From Ignavibacteriaceae bacterium (GTDB taxonomy: Bacteria; Bacteroidota; Ignavibacteria; Ignavibacteriales; Ignavibacteriaceae): a stretch of 6,032 bases of DNA. Positions 5,891-6,032 of this stretch are shown piece after piece. The stretch lies in NCBI GenBank assembly GCA_031292465.1, contig JARLHB010000209.1, positions 1-6,032 of the forward strand, in the 5' to 3' direction. Numbering within the stretch: the first letter of the stretch is position 1; each line of letters begins with the position of its first letter. The notes below the pieces were generated by a model, which worked only from the letters and a program-made list of their open reading frames with translations, was not told where the DNA came from and made no database searches. The position numbers and the translations under genes were made by a program.

Positions 5891-6032
5891 TGGACAGCCC
5901 AGTAGAGAATAAAATATATGAAAAGCTTCCGCTAATTTATAACTATTTAATGCGCAAGGTAAATTATTCCGTTTGGGCTAAATATGTTTACACACTTGTA
6001 AATGAGGGCATGACAAAAAGTTCAACTGTGCT
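5890..6032 (+). CDS. Probable class I SAM-dependent methyltransferase, N-terminal fragment (3' end outside window)
   Basis: An ORF begins at ATG 5890, sharing its A with the pdxA TAA, and stays open to the window edge (47 complete codons). The N-terminus MDSPVENKIYEKLPLIYNYL, then MRKVNYSVWAKYVYTLVNEG, fits the start of small class I methyltransferases, in which a Y-x-x-LM-x-x-V-x-Y-x-x-WA-x-Y segment precedes the first Rossmann strand and its glycine-rich SAM loop. The glycine loop itself lies beyond the window, so family membership rests on this leader segment and on frame and spacing. The substrate is unknown. It is very likely co-transcribed with pdxA and the GWxTD gene. Confidence 0.7.
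   Translation, partial: MDSPVENKIYEKLPLIYNYLMRKVNYSVWAKYVYTLVNEGMTKSSTV

Overview
The window is an AT-rich chromosomal segment. It looks like a member of the Bacteroidota/Chlorobi group, most likely an Ignavibacteria-type organism. The reasons are a GWxTD-family exported protein, start codons mostly lacking a convincing Shine-Dalgarno sequence, candidate promoters resembling the Bacteroidota TTG / TAnnTTTG type, and the household genes present. The taxonomic call is an inference from gene content, not a match to a known genome.

Layout, all genes on the + strand. (1) 1-425: the 3' end of folC (folylpolyglutamate/dihydrofolate synthase). (2) 426-620: a leader region with a candidate promoter, a C-rich/G-poor stretch and long-range complementarity. 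(3) 621-1874: rho, complete and of compact length. (4) 1875-2114: an AT-rich spacer with a palindrome and a weak promoter candidate. (5) 2115-3319: a two-gene module made of a STAS-like + GHKL-ATPase fusion protein and, 2 bases later, a small STAS-like DUF4325 protein. (6) 3320-3636: a 317-base spacer with no gene but a striking 34-base inverted repeat. (7) 3637-6032: a tightly packed operon of a secreted GWxTD-domain protein, pdxA (vitamin B6 synthesis) and the 5' end of a probable SAM-dependent methyltransferase.

The flanking genes are core metabolism and information-processing genes with about 40% G+C in sampled lines. The two-gene module is visibly more AT-rich (22-32% in sampled lines) and sits between two AT-rich spacers, so it is the likely accessory insertion. 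Its make-up, an ATPase of the anti-sigma-kinase/MutL fold plus a separate STAS-like partner, resembles a partner-switch signalling pair. Its target, stimulus and biological role cannot be read from the sequence. It is the best candidate here for a poorly described system.
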